DNA of 64,000 nucleotides from G963666705 sp963666705 (GTDB taxonomy: Bacteria > Pseudomonadota > Alphaproteobacteria > CADEGL01), in contig CAXXKO010000016.1 in assembly GCA_963666705.2 (NCBI GenBank), positions 1-64,000 of the forward strand. Reading direction: 5' to 3'. This document shows positions 31,547 through 40,573 of this stretch, piece by piece. The notes under the pieces were generated by a model that saw nothing but the letters and a program-made list of their open reading frames with translations, made no database searches and was not told the origin of the DNA. Within the stretch, counting starts at the first letter, position 1. Every line of letters begins with the position of its first letter. Position numbers and translations under genes: made by a program.

Positions 31547-33889
31547 ATGTCCGAATCACCGAGGCGCATGACATCGACCCACTGGGGCGCCTATTGGGTC
31601 CGGGCGGAGGATGACCACATCGTCGAAGTCGAGCCGTTCGAGGGCGACCCGATGCCGTCGCCGATCGGCTATTCGATCCCCGGCGCCGTCCATCACACCT
31701 CGCGGGTGAGTAGGCCCATGATCCGGCGTGGCTGGCTCGAGGGCGGGCCGGGCGATGCGGGCGGCGCCCGGGGGCGCGACAGCTTCGTGCCGGTCGAATG
31801 GGGCGAGGCGCTCGATCTGGTCACGGGCGAGCTGCGCCGCGTCAGCGAGACCCACGGCAATTCCGCGATCTTCGGCGGCTCCTACGGTTGGGCCAGCGCC
31901 GGGCGCTTCCACCATGCCCAGAGCCAGGTGCATCGCTTCCTGAACTGCGTGGGCGGATACACTTACTCGGTCAACAGCTACAGCACCGCGGCGGCCCAGG
32001 TGATCGTCCCCCACGTCCTCGGTGTGAATTTCCTCGAGATGATGTGGCGCCACACCGCGTCTTGGCCCGTCATCGCCGAGCATACGAAGCTGGTCGTCAT
32101 GTTCGGCGGCATCGGCGTCAAGAACGCGCAAGTCAGCATGGGCGGCGTCACCCGGCACGACACGGGCGCATGGCTCGAGCGTTGTCGCGACAATGGCGTC
32201 CAGTTCGTCAACATCAGCCCGCTTCGCAGCGACGCCTATGGCGCCGTGAATGCCGATTGGCTGCCGGTCACGCCGAACGCGGATGTGGCTCTGATGCTGG
32301 GCCTCGCCCACGTGCTCGAGGCCGAGGGTCTGGCCGACGGCCAGTTCCTGGAGCGCCACTGCGTCGGATACGACCGCTTCCGGACCTACCTGTTGGGCGA
32401 AGCCGACGGCACGCGCAAGACGCCGGAATGGGCCTCGGCGCTCTGCGGCATATCCGCGGACAAGATACGCGACCTCGCGCGGCGCATGGCTGCTGGGCGC
32501 TGCCTGATTTCGGTGAGCTGGTCGCTGCAGCGCGGCGACCATGGCGAGCAGCCTTACTGGATGGCGGCGACGCTGGCGGCCATGCTCGGCCAAATCGGCC
32601 TGCCGGGCGGCGGCGTGGGGTACGGGTACGGCGCCATCGGCGGCATAGGCAGCCCGATCAGACGCCTCGAGGGGATGTCGCTTCCCCAGGGAACCAATCC
32701 GGTGGAGCGCTTCATTCCCGTCGCCCGCATCGCCGACATGCTGCTCGGCCCGGGGGAGCCTTTCGACTTCAACGGCCAACGCCTCGAATATCCCGACATC
32801 AAGCTCGTCTATTGGTGCGGCGGAAACCCGTTCCATCACCATCAGGACCTGAACCGGTTGCGCCAGGCTTGGCAAAAGCCCGAGACCGTGATCGTGCATG
32901 AGCCCTGGTGGACGGCAACGGCGAAGCACGCCGATATCGTCCTGCCGGCCACCACCACATTGGAGCGGAACGATATCGGCCGCGCCGGCAGCGATGCCTT
33001 TCTCATCGCCATGCCCCGAATCGTCTCCCCCGTCGGTGATGCCAGATCGGACTATGAGATGTTTTCCGGCCTCGCAGGGCGCCTCGGCGTCTCGGAGGCG
33101 TTCACGGAAGGACGGGACGAGCGTGAATGGCTCGAACATCTCTATAGCCGCTTCCGCCAGCGGCTGGCGGAGGCCGGGCTGACCCTCCCCGGGTTCGACG
33201 AGTTCTGGGAGGCGGGCCATATCGAGCTGCCCGTCGAGGGCAGCGAACACACCAACATCCCGTTCGCCGCGTTCAGGGACGATCCCATGGCCCACCCATT
33301 GGCGACGCCGTCGGGCCGGATCGAGATCTTCTCGGAGACCATCGCCGGTTTCGGCTATGACGATTGCCCGGGCCATCCGACCTGGATGGAGCCCAGGGAA
33401 TGGCTGGGCGCGGACGAAGCGGCACGCTATCCGCTGCATCTCCTGTCGCCCCAGCCGGCGACGCGACTGCACAGCCAGCTCGATTGCGGCAAGACGAGCC
33501 TGGACGCCAAGCTGCACGGTCGGGAGGTGATGCTGATGAGCCCGGACGACGCGGGCGCCCGGGGAATCGAGGATGGCGACCTCGTTCGCCTGTTCAACGA
33601 CCGGGGCGCTTGCTTGGCCGGGGTTCGCCTCAGCGCGGACGTGAGGCCCGGCGTGGTCGCGTTGCCGACGGGGGCCTGGTTCGACCCGGCCGACGCTGGC
33701 GATTCGGCGCCGGCGTTGGAAAGGCACGGCAATCCCAATGCGCTGACCCTCGACAAGGGAACCTCGCGATTGGGACAGGGCGCATCGGCGCATACCACGC
33801 TCGTCGAGGTGGAGCGGTTCGACGCCGAAGCACCGGCCGTCCTGGCCCATGAGCCGCCACCGATGTTCGCCGGGCAAGGCGCGGCCTGA
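31547..33889 (+). CDS. Molybdopterin-dependent oxidoreductase, DMSO/TMAO reductase family (BisC-like)
   Basis: A 780-residue enzyme. The segment GGSYGWASAGRFHHAQ holds Ser117 at the position of the serine molybdenum ligand in DMSO reductases. Other family blocks are YSVNSYSTAAAQV, CGGNPFHHHQDLNRL, DIVLPATTTLERND and, near the C-terminus, LHSQLDCGK. There is no twin-arginine signal at the N-terminus, so it is probably cytoplasmic like BisC. It reduces S- or N-oxides such as biotin or methionine sulfoxide by analogy. No dedicated chaperone or membrane anchor gene is adjacent. Confidence 0.88.
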   Translation: MSESPRRMTSTHWGAYWVRAEDDHIVEVEPFEGDPMPSPIGYSIPGAVHHTSRVSRPMIRRGWLEGGPGDAGGARGRDSFVPVEWGEALDLVTGELRRVSETHGNSAIFGGSYGWASAGRFHHAQSQVHRFLNCVGGYTYSVNSYSTAAAQVIVPHVLGVNFLEMMWRHTASWPVIAEHTKLVVMFGGIGVKNAQVSMGGVTRHDTGAWLERCRDNGVQFVNISPLRSDAYGAVNADWLPVTPNADVALMLGLAHVLEAEGLADGQFLERHCVGYDRFRTYLLGEADGTRKTPEWASALCGISADKIRDLARRMAAGRCLISVSWSLQRGDHGEQPYWMAATLAAMLGQIGLPGGGVGYGYGAIGGIGSPIRRLEGMSLPQGTNPVERFIPVARIADMLLGPGEPFDFNGQRLEYPDIKLVYWCGGNPFHHHQDLNRLRQAWQKPETVIVHEPWWTATAKHADIVLPATTTLERNDIGRAGSDAFLIAMPRIVSPVGDARSDYEMFSGLAGRLGVSEAFTEGRDEREWLEHLYSRFRQRLAEAGLTLPGFDEFWEAGHIELPVEGSEHTNIPFAAFRDDPMAHPLATPSGRIEIFSETIAGFGYDDCPGHPTWMEPREWLGADEAARYPLHLLSPQPATRLHSQLDCGKTSLDAKLHGREVMLMSPDDAGARGIEDGDLVRLFNDRGACLAGVRLSADVRPGVVALPTGAWFDPADAGDSAPALERHGNPNALTLDKGTSRLGQGASAHTTLVEVERFDAEAPAVLAHEPPPMFAGQGAA

Positions 33890-34048
33890 CCGCGCGACGG
33901 TATCGCCCGCTTGCCGGCGCGAACCCGAAATATCGCGCTCTGTCGCCGCCATAACCCACGCGTGCTATATTGCGTGGAACAATGGGGCCCTGGGCCAACT
34001 CGTGGCGATGGCGGTATTGGGGCAACGGAGTCAGGGAGGGACGGACAA

Positions 34049-34450
34049 ATGTGGATCATGCGCGCGCTGATGGGTGTCTTGGCCGCCATCGCGCTCCAGG
34101 TGACCGCCGCCTCGGCACAGGAACAGCACGTCCACGTCAACGGCGAGCACCTCACGCCGGAACAGATCGACTACCTCCAGCAGTCCCTGGGCTATGCCAT
34201 ACCCGACGGCTACTACTGGATCGATTTCGAGAACGGCACGTGGGGCTACCAAGACCACGCCGAGAGCGAGGGCAGCATCTATCTCGACGGCAGCGGCGCG
34301 GCGGCGGCGAGTGGGTCAGAGGGAAGCACCGGCTCCTAGGGCGGCGGTGACGGCACCCAGATCTACAATTGGGGCGACGGCGGCTACGTCCAGGGAGAGG
34401 ACTGCTCCTACGCCTCGGTCGGCGGCACGACCGTCCGGCTGTGCGATTGA
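34049..34450 (+). pseudogene. Small exported protein with an in-frame TAG
   Basis: From ATG 34049 (AGGGAGGG about 10 bases upstream) the frame encodes a signal peptide (MWIMRALMGVLAAIALQVTA), then HVNGEHLTPEQIDYLQQ and DGYYWIDFENGTWGY, and reaches TAG at 34337-34339. The same frame continues sensibly as GGGDGTQIYNWGDGGYVQGE, DCSYASV and VRLCD, to a TGA at 34448-34450. The complete protein would be 133 residues with two Cys near the end. A nonsense mutation or sequencing error is likeliest. The first 96 residues could still be made. Confidence 0.6.
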
Positions 34451-35172
34451 CGGGGCGCCGCGCCGACGTCGCGGTAGAGGTCGAGGGTCACGACCTCTTC
34501 GAAGGTGTAGCCATCGGCCGTGTGGCCGGCTTCGAACAGCGCACGCACGTCAGGCCGGTCGACCATCTCCCGCGTGATCCGGTTGTAGCTGGCGCCGGCG
34601 ACCTCCGTGACGAAGGCCTCGAAATCGGCGTAGCGGGCGACTGAGCCGTATCGGTAGCGGTCGTGCCGCGCGAAACGGGGCCGGATCTCGGCGAGCGCCG
34701 TGCGCGCCAGGGCCCGGACCGCGGTCTCGTCGTGGAAGGGGCGGTAAAGCTCGTGGAAGGGCCCCCAGGTGGCGGGCTCGGCCACGTAGAGGAAACCGCG
34801 CCCGGGCTCGAGCACGCGTGCGGCCTCGCCGAGCGCCGCCGCCATGTGCGCGGCGGGCACGTGGTGGAGGGAATAGAAGAAAAAGACGCCGTCCATGGTG
34901 CCGGCTTCGAGCGGCAGGTTTTGGGCGTGGGCCTCGGCGAACCGCAGGCCCGGGCACGCCGGCGCGGCGCGGTTCTTCTCCGCCTGGATGGCGTCGGGCT
35001 CGACGCCGAGTACGGTGGCGCCGCGTTCGGCCAGGGCCCGGCTCGTCCGCCCGGCCCCGCAGCCAACGTCCACGAGCGCAAGGCTCCTCACCGGGAGCAG
35101 CCGGTCGACGGCCTCCATATCCGTCGCCTCGCCCAGATCCTCGGCCGCGCCGTCCTCAATCTCTCCGCTCAT
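34408..35172 (-). CDS. Class I SAM-dependent methyltransferase
   Basis: A 254-residue protein from ATG 35172; the frame is open upstream to 35208. Motif I is LALVDVGCGAGRTS. Later blocks are VLGVEPDAIQAEK, NLPLEAGTMDGVFF and the SLHHVP motif typical of Methyltransf_11 domains. The substrate is not predictable. The C-terminal 14 codons overlap the extended frame of the convergent small exported protein gene. Confidence 0.82.
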   Translation of the reverse strand: MSGEIEDGAAEDLGEATDMEAVDRLLPVRSLALVDVGCGAGRTSRALAERGATVLGVEPDAIQAEKNRAAPACPGLRFAEAHAQNLPLEAGTMDGVFFFYSLHHVPAAHMAAALGEAARVLEPGRGFLYVAEPATWGPFHELYRPFHDETAVRALARTALAEIRPRFARHDRYRYGSVARYADFEAFVTEVAGASYNRITREMVDRPDVRALFEAGHTADGYTFEEVVTLDLYRDVGAAPRQSHSRTVVPPTEA

Positions 35173-35262
35173 CCGACCGCTCCCGTGACCTTCCTCGGCG
35201 CGGCGCATTCTGCATGGCGGGGCGGCGGTGGTCAGCCACTTTTTCGGCCTACTCCGGCCTAT

Positions 35263-35420
35263 CGACTTAGAGGGTTTCCACTTCGACTGGAATCGCTCCA
35301 GGCCGCAAGGCGGCCCGCCGATCGCCCGGCGCGCCCGCGCAGGCGCGGACCACTTGGTCCGCTGCCGCGAGCGACAAAAAAAGCTGGAGTGGGTCCGATC
35401 GAAGCGGAACCGCTCTGGCG
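35263..35420. repeat. MITE-like repeat, uninterrupted copy
   Basis: Aligns with the interrupted element at 165-287 plus 1818-1850: TTTCCACTTCGACTGGAATC, then GCTCCAGGCCGCAAGGCGG, and at the right end GTGGGTCCGATC and GGAACCGCTCT. The terminal repeats are less perfect than in the other copy. It lies in the space between the methyltransferase start and the solute-binding protein gene; no gene was seen in 35173-35518. Confidence 0.75.
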
Positions 35421-35518
35421 TCGGGATTGCGATCTGCTATCTTCGCGCCGCATGGGGTCGAAGCGCGGGAGGGCCGGCACGGGCCGGCCTCAAGAGAGGT
35501 GACCATGAGGGCGGGCTC

Positions 35519-36799
35519 GTGGTGAGGCGGTTATCGGCGCTTCTCGCCGCCGGCTGTGTCCTGGCGATTGCCGGGACGGCGGCGGCACAGGAGTACATCC
35601 TCATCGGCAATCTGATCGATTTCACCGGGCCGACATCCGTCGTCGGCAAGGAATACGGCCAGGCCAAGATCGACGCCGCCAACTACATCAACGAGACCGG
35701 CGGCATCAACGGCAAGCTCTTGGATTTCGACACGGTCGACTACGCCTACGACGTTCCGCGCGCCATCGCCGCCTACAGAATTTGGCGGGCCCGGGGCGCG
35801 GTTGCCATCCAGGGCTGGGGCACGGCCGATACCGAGGCGCTCGTCGACCACGCGGCCGAGGACGAGGTTCCCTATTTCTCCGCCTCCTATTCCGCCCACC
35901 TCACCGACCCGGCCGGTGCAGGGCCGCGGACGGAGAAGCCGGCCCCCTACAACTTCCCCATGGGCCCCTCGTACTCGGACGGCGTCCGCGCCCTCCTCGA
36001 ATGGGCCGCCGCGGGCTGGGCGGCGAAGGACGGCGAGGGCGCGCCCAAGTACGTCCACATGGGCGCCGACCACCCCTATTCCATCGCCCCCAAGGCGGCC
36101 GGGGAAGAATACGCGGCCGAGCTCGGCTTCGAGGTCCTGCCTGCAGTCGAGTACCCCTTGGCGCCCGGCGACCTCGCCGATCGGTGCCGGGCGCTCCAGG
36201 AGTCGGGTGCGGATTACGCCTTCCTCGCCAACACCTCGGGCGCCAACATCTCGCTCCTCAAGGCCTGCGCCGAGCTGGGGGTGCAAACCCAGTTCCTCGC
36301 CAACATCTGGGGCTATGACGAGAACGTCATGAAGGCGGCGGGAGAGGCGGCCGACGGCGTGGTCTGGGTTATGGGGGCGGCGCCCTGGGGCGACGCGGTA
36401 GCCGGCGTGTCCCCGCTGCGCGGTGTCTCCCGCATGTCGGACCCCAAAGGCGAAAAATACCGGGCCGTCCATTATATCCGCGGGGTCTGCGCCATGTTCT
36501 TCCTCAAGGAGGCCTTGGAGCTGGCCGACGCCATGGACGACGGCATCACCGGACCCAACGTCAAGGAAGCCATGTACGAAAAAGCCGACTGGGTGCCCGT
36601 GGGCCTCGAGGGCGTTTGCCCGCCCGGCACCTGGGCGGCGGACGACCATCGCGGCTTCAACCGGGTGCGGCTCTACCGGGGCCGCGTCACGGGGCCGACC
36701 GACCGGCCGCTCGCGGCACTGGTCGCCGACGGCACCATCGCCATGGAGGCGATCCATGAAACGGAGATCCCCCAAAAACCCGAATGGCTCGGCTGGTAG
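35519..36799 (+). CDS. Branched-chain amino-acid-type ABC transporter substrate-binding protein
   Basis: A 426-residue periplasmic protein of the LivK/Peripla_BP_6 type. It starts at GTG 35519 (or 35522) after AGAGAGG, with signal peptide LSALLAAGCVLAIAGTAAAQ. Mature sequence: EYILIGNLIDFTGPTS, ETGGINGKLLDF, HMGADHPYSIAPKAAGEEYA and FLANTSGANISLLKA. Such proteins bind amino acids, amides or aromatic acids. No liv permease or ATPase genes are present. The next gene is a PaaK-like CoA ligase 6 bp downstream, suggesting import and activation of an organic acid. Confidence 0.85.
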   Translation: MVRRLSALLAAGCVLAIAGTAAAQEYILIGNLIDFTGPTSVVGKEYGQAKIDAANYINETGGINGKLLDFDTVDYAYDVPRAIAAYRIWRARGAVAIQGWGTADTEALVDHAAEDEVPYFSASYSAHLTDPAGAGPRTEKPAPYNFPMGPSYSDGVRALLEWAAAGWAAKDGEGAPKYVHMGADHPYSIAPKAAGEEYAAELGFEVLPAVEYPLAPGDLADRCRALQESGADYAFLANTSGANISLLKACAELGVQTQFLANIWGYDENVMKAAGEAADGVVWVMGAAPWGDAVAGVSPLRGVSRMSDPKGEKYRAVHYIRGVCAMFFLKEALELADAMDDGITGPNVKEAMYEKADWVPVGLEGVCPPGTWAADDHRGFNRVRLYRGRVTGPTDRPLAALVADGTIAMEAIHETEIPQKPEWLGW

Positions 36800-36805
36800 G
36801 TCGAC

Positions 36806-38050
36806 ATGACGCGGACAGACGACTTCTACGACGATTCCGAGACGCAGCCGCCGGCGGCGCGGGAGGCGGCGCTCTTCGCGGCCTTGCCGGGTCACCTTGT
36901 ACGAGCCGTGAGAAACGCGCCGGCCGTTGCGGCGCAGCTGTCCGGCATCGACCCCGCTGGCATCACGAGCCGCGCCGCGCTCGCCGCCATCCCGGTTCTG
37001 CGCAAGTCCGAGCTGATCGAGCGCCAGCGCGCGGATATGCCGCTCGGGGGCCTCGCCGCCGTGGGCATGGCCAGCTTCCGGCACCTCTTCTCCTCGCCCG
37101 GCCCGATCTACGTGCCGCAGAGCCTGCGCCCGGACCACTGGGGCATCGCGCGCGCGCTTCACGCCGCCGGGTTCCGCGCCGGAGGGCTCATCCACAACAC
37201 CTTCTCCTACCACTTCTCGCCCGGCGCCTGGATCATGGAGAGTGGCGCCCAGGCCCTGAGCTGCCCCGTCTTTCCGGGCGGAGTCGGCCAGACCGAGCTT
37301 CAGGCCCATACGATCGAGGCGCTGAAGCCACCCTATTTCACGGGCACGCCCTCCTTCCTCAAGATCATCCTCGAGAAGGGCCGCGAGATGGGCGTCGACC
37401 TATCGTGCCTTAAGGCCGCGCTCGTCGGCGGCGAAGCCTTCCCGCCCAGCCTCCAGAAGGAGGTCGCCGGCTACGGTATCGACGCCTACCAGTGCTACGC
37501 CACCGCCGACCTCGGCCTCATCGCCTACGAATCGCCGGCCCGAGAGGGACTGATCCTCAACGAAGGCATTATCGTCGAGATCGTGCGCCCCGGCACCGGG
37601 GATCCCGTGGCCGAGGGCGAGGTGGGCGAGGTCGTGGTGACCACCCTCGTTCCCGAATATCCACTGGTCCGGTTCGCCACCGGCGACCTCTCGGCGATCA
37701 TGGCGGGGCCGAGCCCATGTGGGCGCACGGCGGGGCGCATCAAGGGCTGGATGGGGCGCGCCGACCAGACCACCAAGGTGCGCGGCCTTTTCGTCCACCC
37801 GCAACAGATCGCCGAGGTGGCCGGCCGACATCCCGAGGTGCGGAAGGCCCGCCTCTCGGTGACCGGGGGCGCGGGTGGCGACGAGATGACCCTCGCCTGC
37901 GAGGCCGAGGGCGGCGGCGAGGCGCTGGCGGCGGCCATCGCCGCGAGCATTCAGGCGGTCTGCAAGGTGCGGGGTGCGGTCGAACTGGTGGCGCCGGGCA
38001 GCCTGCCCGACGACGGCAAGGTCATCGACGACTTGCGCACCTACGAGTGA
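36806..38050 (+). CDS. Phenylacetate-CoA ligase-like AMP-forming enzyme (PaaK family)
   Basis: A 414-residue PaaK-type ligase. Family patterns: the substrate loop HNTFSYHFSPGAWIMESG, the EALKPPYFTGTPSF region, ALVGGEAFPPSL, and VRFATGDLSAIMAG followed by GWMGRADQTTKVRG. It activates an aryl or alkyl acid with ATP and CoA. It follows the binding-protein gene by 6 bp and is certainly in its operon. The usual YSSGTTG loop is modified: the equivalent region reads FSSPGPIYVPQSL, so activity and substrate are open. Confidence 0.8.
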   Translation: MTRTDDFYDDSETQPPAAREAALFAALPGHLVRAVRNAPAVAAQLSGIDPAGITSRAALAAIPVLRKSELIERQRADMPLGGLAAVGMASFRHLFSSPGPIYVPQSLRPDHWGIARALHAAGFRAGGLIHNTFSYHFSPGAWIMESGAQALSCPVFPGGVGQTELQAHTIEALKPPYFTGTPSFLKIILEKGREMGVDLSCLKAALVGGEAFPPSLQKEVAGYGIDAYQCYATADLGLIAYESPAREGLILNEGIIVEIVRPGTGDPVAEGEVGEVVVTTLVPEYPLVRFATGDLSAIMAGPSPCGRTAGRIKGWMGRADQTTKVRGLFVHPQQIAEVAGRHPEVRKARLSVTGGAGGDEMTLACEAEGGGEALAAAIAASIQAVCKVRGAVELVAPGSLPDDGKVIDDLRTYE

Positions 38051-38123
38051 GGCGAGCCCCGCCGAATTCCACCGCCCTCGCCAAATACCATATTCCCGCC
38101 TTATTCCGGCCCATCTCCCGTCA

Positions 38124-38246
38124 CATTGGGGGGGCATAGTCTCAACACTAACCCCTCTCTTCGGAGGAGCCCCCCTACCTCCGATCCGGTCCGTTTACGG
38201 ACCGACTGACGGCCGGTGGACCAAAAATCCACCGGCCGCCTTTTTT
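38124..38246 (+). ncRNA. Three-hairpin non-coding segment with terminator, upstream of ccmA
   Basis: Between 38051 and 38323 there is no gene. Three successive hairpins are seen: TCGGAGG/CCTCCGA (38161-38184), GGTCCG/CGGACC around TTTA (38188-38203), and a 10-bp GGCCGGTGGA/TCCACCGGCC stem (38211-38237) followed by GCC and six T, a factor-independent terminator. GGGGGGC near 38129-38135 can instead pair with GCCCCCC in the first loop, so two folds compete. It could be a small RNA or an attenuator before the ccm operon; no promoter is clear. Confidence 0.5.
38211..38246 (+). terminator. Factor-independent terminator
   Basis: 10-bp perfect stem GGCCGGTGGA/TCCACCGGCC, loop CCAAAAA, followed by GCC and TTTTTT. 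It ends transcription from the PaaK-like operon or from the preceding hairpin segment, 78 bp before ccmA. Confidence 0.85.
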
Positions 38247-38323
38247 GGCGCGACCCGGTCGGGTGGGATGCTATAGCTTTCAGCGCCTTGCGGTCGGAAT
38301 CGAAAACTCGGAAGCGAGCGGGC

Positions 38324-38971
38324 TTGACTGTCTTCTCCGGTCATAATCTCACGTGCGTTCGCGGCGAGCGGCTCGTGTTCGAGGGGCTCGGCTTCAGAAT
38401 CGAGGCGGGCGGCGCCCTGCTTCTTCTCGGGCCCAACGGCAGCGGAAAGTCGAGCCTCCTGCGCCTCATGGCCGGCCTCCACCGCCCCGCCGCGGGCCGC
38501 ATCGCCTGGGACGGCATCGACCTCGGTGCCGACCGCGACGCGCACCACGGCAGGATCCACTACCTCGGCCATCTCGACGCCATCAAGCCCGTGCTGACGG
38601 TGCGTGAGAACATCGCATTCTGGGCCCGACTCGACGGCGCCGGCGGGGCCGCGGCCGACGCGGCCCTGGCGCGAATCGAGCTCGAACACCTGGCCGATAC
38701 GCCGGGCCGCTTCCTCTCGGCCGGACAGCGGCGGCGCCTGGCGCTCGCCCGCCTCCTCGCGGCTGAAAAGTCCCTGTGGCTGATGGACGAGCCGAGCGTG
38801 GCGCTCGATCGTGATTCGATCCTGGCGCTCGAAGCGGCGCTGGCCACGCACCGGGCCGGGGGCGGCATGGCCGTCGTCGCCACCCATATGACACTCGATC
38901 TGCCGGACGCGGAGGCACTGCTGCTGGATGAATTCGACCCGGCCGGCGCCCTCGAGACAGAGGTGGCATGA
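38324..38971 (+). CDS. ccmA: Haem exporter ATP-binding protein CcmA
   Basis: A 215-residue ABC ATPase from TTG 38324, preceded by GGAAGCGAG; the upstream in-frame stretch overlaps the terminator and is not coding. Walker A is GPNGSGKSS, the signature is FLSAGQRRRLALARLL and Walker B is LWLMDEPS. With CcmB, CcmC and CcmD it releases holo-CcmE at the inner membrane. Its TGA overlaps the ccmB ATG (ATGA). Confidence 0.93.
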   Translation: MTVFSGHNLTCVRGERLVFEGLGFRIEAGGALLLLGPNGSGKSSLLRLMAGLHRPAAGRIAWDGIDLGADRDAHHGRIHYLGHLDAIKPVLTVRENIAFWARLDGAGGAAADAALARIELEHLADTPGRFLSAGQRRRLALARLLAAEKSLWLMDEPSVALDRDSILALEAALATHRAGGGMAVVATHMTLDLPDAEALLLDEFDPAGALETEVA

Positions 38972-39633
38972 GGCGCTTCATGCTCATCGTCCGGCGGGAG
39001 CTGCGCCTGGCCCTGCGCCAGGGCAGCGACAGCCTCGTCGTTGTGATGTTCTTCGTCCTCACCGTGATCCTCTTCCCTTTCGGCGTCGGGCCGGCGGGCG
39101 AGATCCTGCGCATCATCAGCACGGGCGTGATCTGGGTCACGGCGCTTCTGGCCGCGCTCCTCTCCATGGAGCGCCTGTTCCAGACCGATTACGAGGACGG
39201 CAGCCTCGAGCTCCTGGTCCTCGCCCCCTATCCGCTGGAGGCGACGGTACTCGCCAAGTGCCTGGCCCACTGGCTCACCACCGGCCTGCCGCTGATCGCC
39301 GCGGCCCCGGTGCTCGGCATCTTCCTCAACCTCGATCCAGCGGGCTATATCGCCCTCCTGGGCGCCATGCTGCTCGGCACGCCGACGCTGACCCTGATCG
39401 GCGCCATCGGGGCGGCCCTGGTGCTGGGGGCGCGGCGCGGCGGGGTGCTGATCTCGCTCCTGGTCCTGCCGCTTTACATTCCCGTGCTCATCTTCGGCGT
39501 CTCGGCCGTCGATGCTGCCATCCACGGTGTGGGCGTGCGCGCCCACCTGATGATCATGGGTGCGATGTTCCTGGGTGCCTTGGCGCTCGCCCCCTGGGCC
39601 GCGGCCGCGGCTCTCAGGCAGGCCGCCGAGTGA
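38968..39633 (+). CDS. ccmB: Haem exporter permease CcmB
   Basis: A 221-residue membrane protein with six hydrophobic segments. Family features are the N-terminal RRELRLALRQGSDSL, ERLFQTDYEDGSLE and the GTPTLTLIGAIGAAL helix. It is the permease partner of CcmA. Its coding sequence overlaps ccmA by four bases. A 177-bp gap with a short repeat separates it from ccmC. Confidence 0.93.
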   Translation: MRRFMLIVRRELRLALRQGSDSLVVVMFFVLTVILFPFGVGPAGEILRIISTGVIWVTALLAALLSMERLFQTDYEDGSLELLVLAPYPLEATVLAKCLAHWLTTGLPLIAAAPVLGIFLNLDPAGYIALLGAMLLGTPTLTLIGAIGAALVLGARRGGVLISLLVLPLYIPVLIFGVSAVDAAIHGVGVRAHLMIMGAMFLGALALAPWAAAAALRQAAE

Positions 39634-39720
39634 GCAATCCCGGAATTGCTGGACATCGCGTCCGCGAGCCATAAATGCTATTGCGCGGGCGCGCGAAAGC
39701 GCGCGACGCACCATCGGCCC

Positions 39721-39795
39721 TCATGCTTCGACAGGCTCGGCATGAAGGCCTCACCCTGAGCTTGTCGAAGGGCGAGGCCCGTGGCACGGCCTCGC
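39721..39795. repeat. CTTCGACA-type intergenic repeat, copy 1
   Basis: GCTTCGACAGGCTCGGCATGA followed by CCTCACCCTGAGCTTGTCGA and AGGGCGAGGCCCGTGGCACG. The CTTCGACA and TGTCGAAG arms pair into a hairpin. Copies occur at 54375-54565 and 60705-60800. It sits inside the ccm cluster between ccmB and ccmC and could affect mRNA stability or simply be tolerated there. Confidence 0.8.
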
Positions 39796-39810
39796 GGAAC
39801 TGAGAGGACC

Positions 39811-40563
39811 ATGGCCCCCACCACCACTACCCGTCAGCGGTCGCTGCACCGATTCGCCAACCCGGCGCGATTCCTGCGCCTGGCACGCGCGGTGTACCCG
39901 TGGGCCGTGGGGGCGACGGTGCTGCTGATCGCGGCGGGGCTCTATCTCGGCCTCTTCGCCTCGCCGGCCGACTACCAGCAGGGCGAGACCGTGCGCATCA
40001 TGTATGTCCACGTGCCGGCCGCTTGGATGGCGCTCTTCGTCTATACGGCGATGGCGGTGGCAAGCGCAGTGGCGCTCATCTGGAAGCACCCGCTCGCCGA
40101 CCTCTTCGCCAAGGCGGCGGCGCCCGTGGGTGCGGGCTTCACCCTCATCGCCCTCGTCTCGGGCTCCCTCTGGGGGCAGCCCATGTGGGGCACCTGGTGG
40201 GTGTGGGACGCGCGCCTTACCTCCGTCCTGGTGCTGTTCTTCCTCTATCTCGGGCACATGGCGCTCACCAATGCCTTCGACGACCCGACTCGCGGCGCGC
40301 GGGCCGCGGCCATCCTGGCGCTCGTCGGTTTCGTCAACGTGCCCATCATCAAGTTCTCGGTCGACTGGTGGAACACCCTGCATCAGCCGTCGAGCGTGGT
40401 GCGCCTCGACGGGCCGTCGATCCATCCCTCCATGCTGTGGCCGCTGCTGCTGATGGCCTTGGGCTTCACGACCTATTTCGTCGTCGTGGTGATCCTGCGC
40501 CTGCGCGCCGAGATCGCGGCGCGCAAGGTCCGCGCGCTCCGCCTCAGCCAGACCCGCGGATAG
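39811..40563 (+). CDS. ccmC: Haem exporter/handling permease CcmC
   Basis: A 250-residue inner-membrane protein with six hydrophobic segments and the tryptophan-rich haem-binding motif WGTWWVWDARLTS. Conserved His residues lie in MYVHVPAAW and in WWNTLHQPSS. CcmC loads haem onto CcmE. The start is ATG 39811 with GAGAGGA upstream. The in-frame GTG at 39781 lies in the repeat and is rejected. Confidence 0.94.
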   Translation: MAPTTTTRQRSLHRFANPARFLRLARAVYPWAVGATVLLIAAGLYLGLFASPADYQQGETVRIMYVHVPAAWMALFVYTAMAVASAVALIWKHPLADLFAKAAAPVGAGFTLIALVSGSLWGQPMWGTWWVWDARLTSVLVLFFLYLGHMALTNAFDDPTRGARAAAILALVGFVNVPIIKFSVDWWNTLHQPSSVVRLDGPSIHPSMLWPLLLMALGFTTYFVVVVILRLRAEIAARKVRALRLSQTRG

Positions 40564-40573
40564 GAACAGAGCC

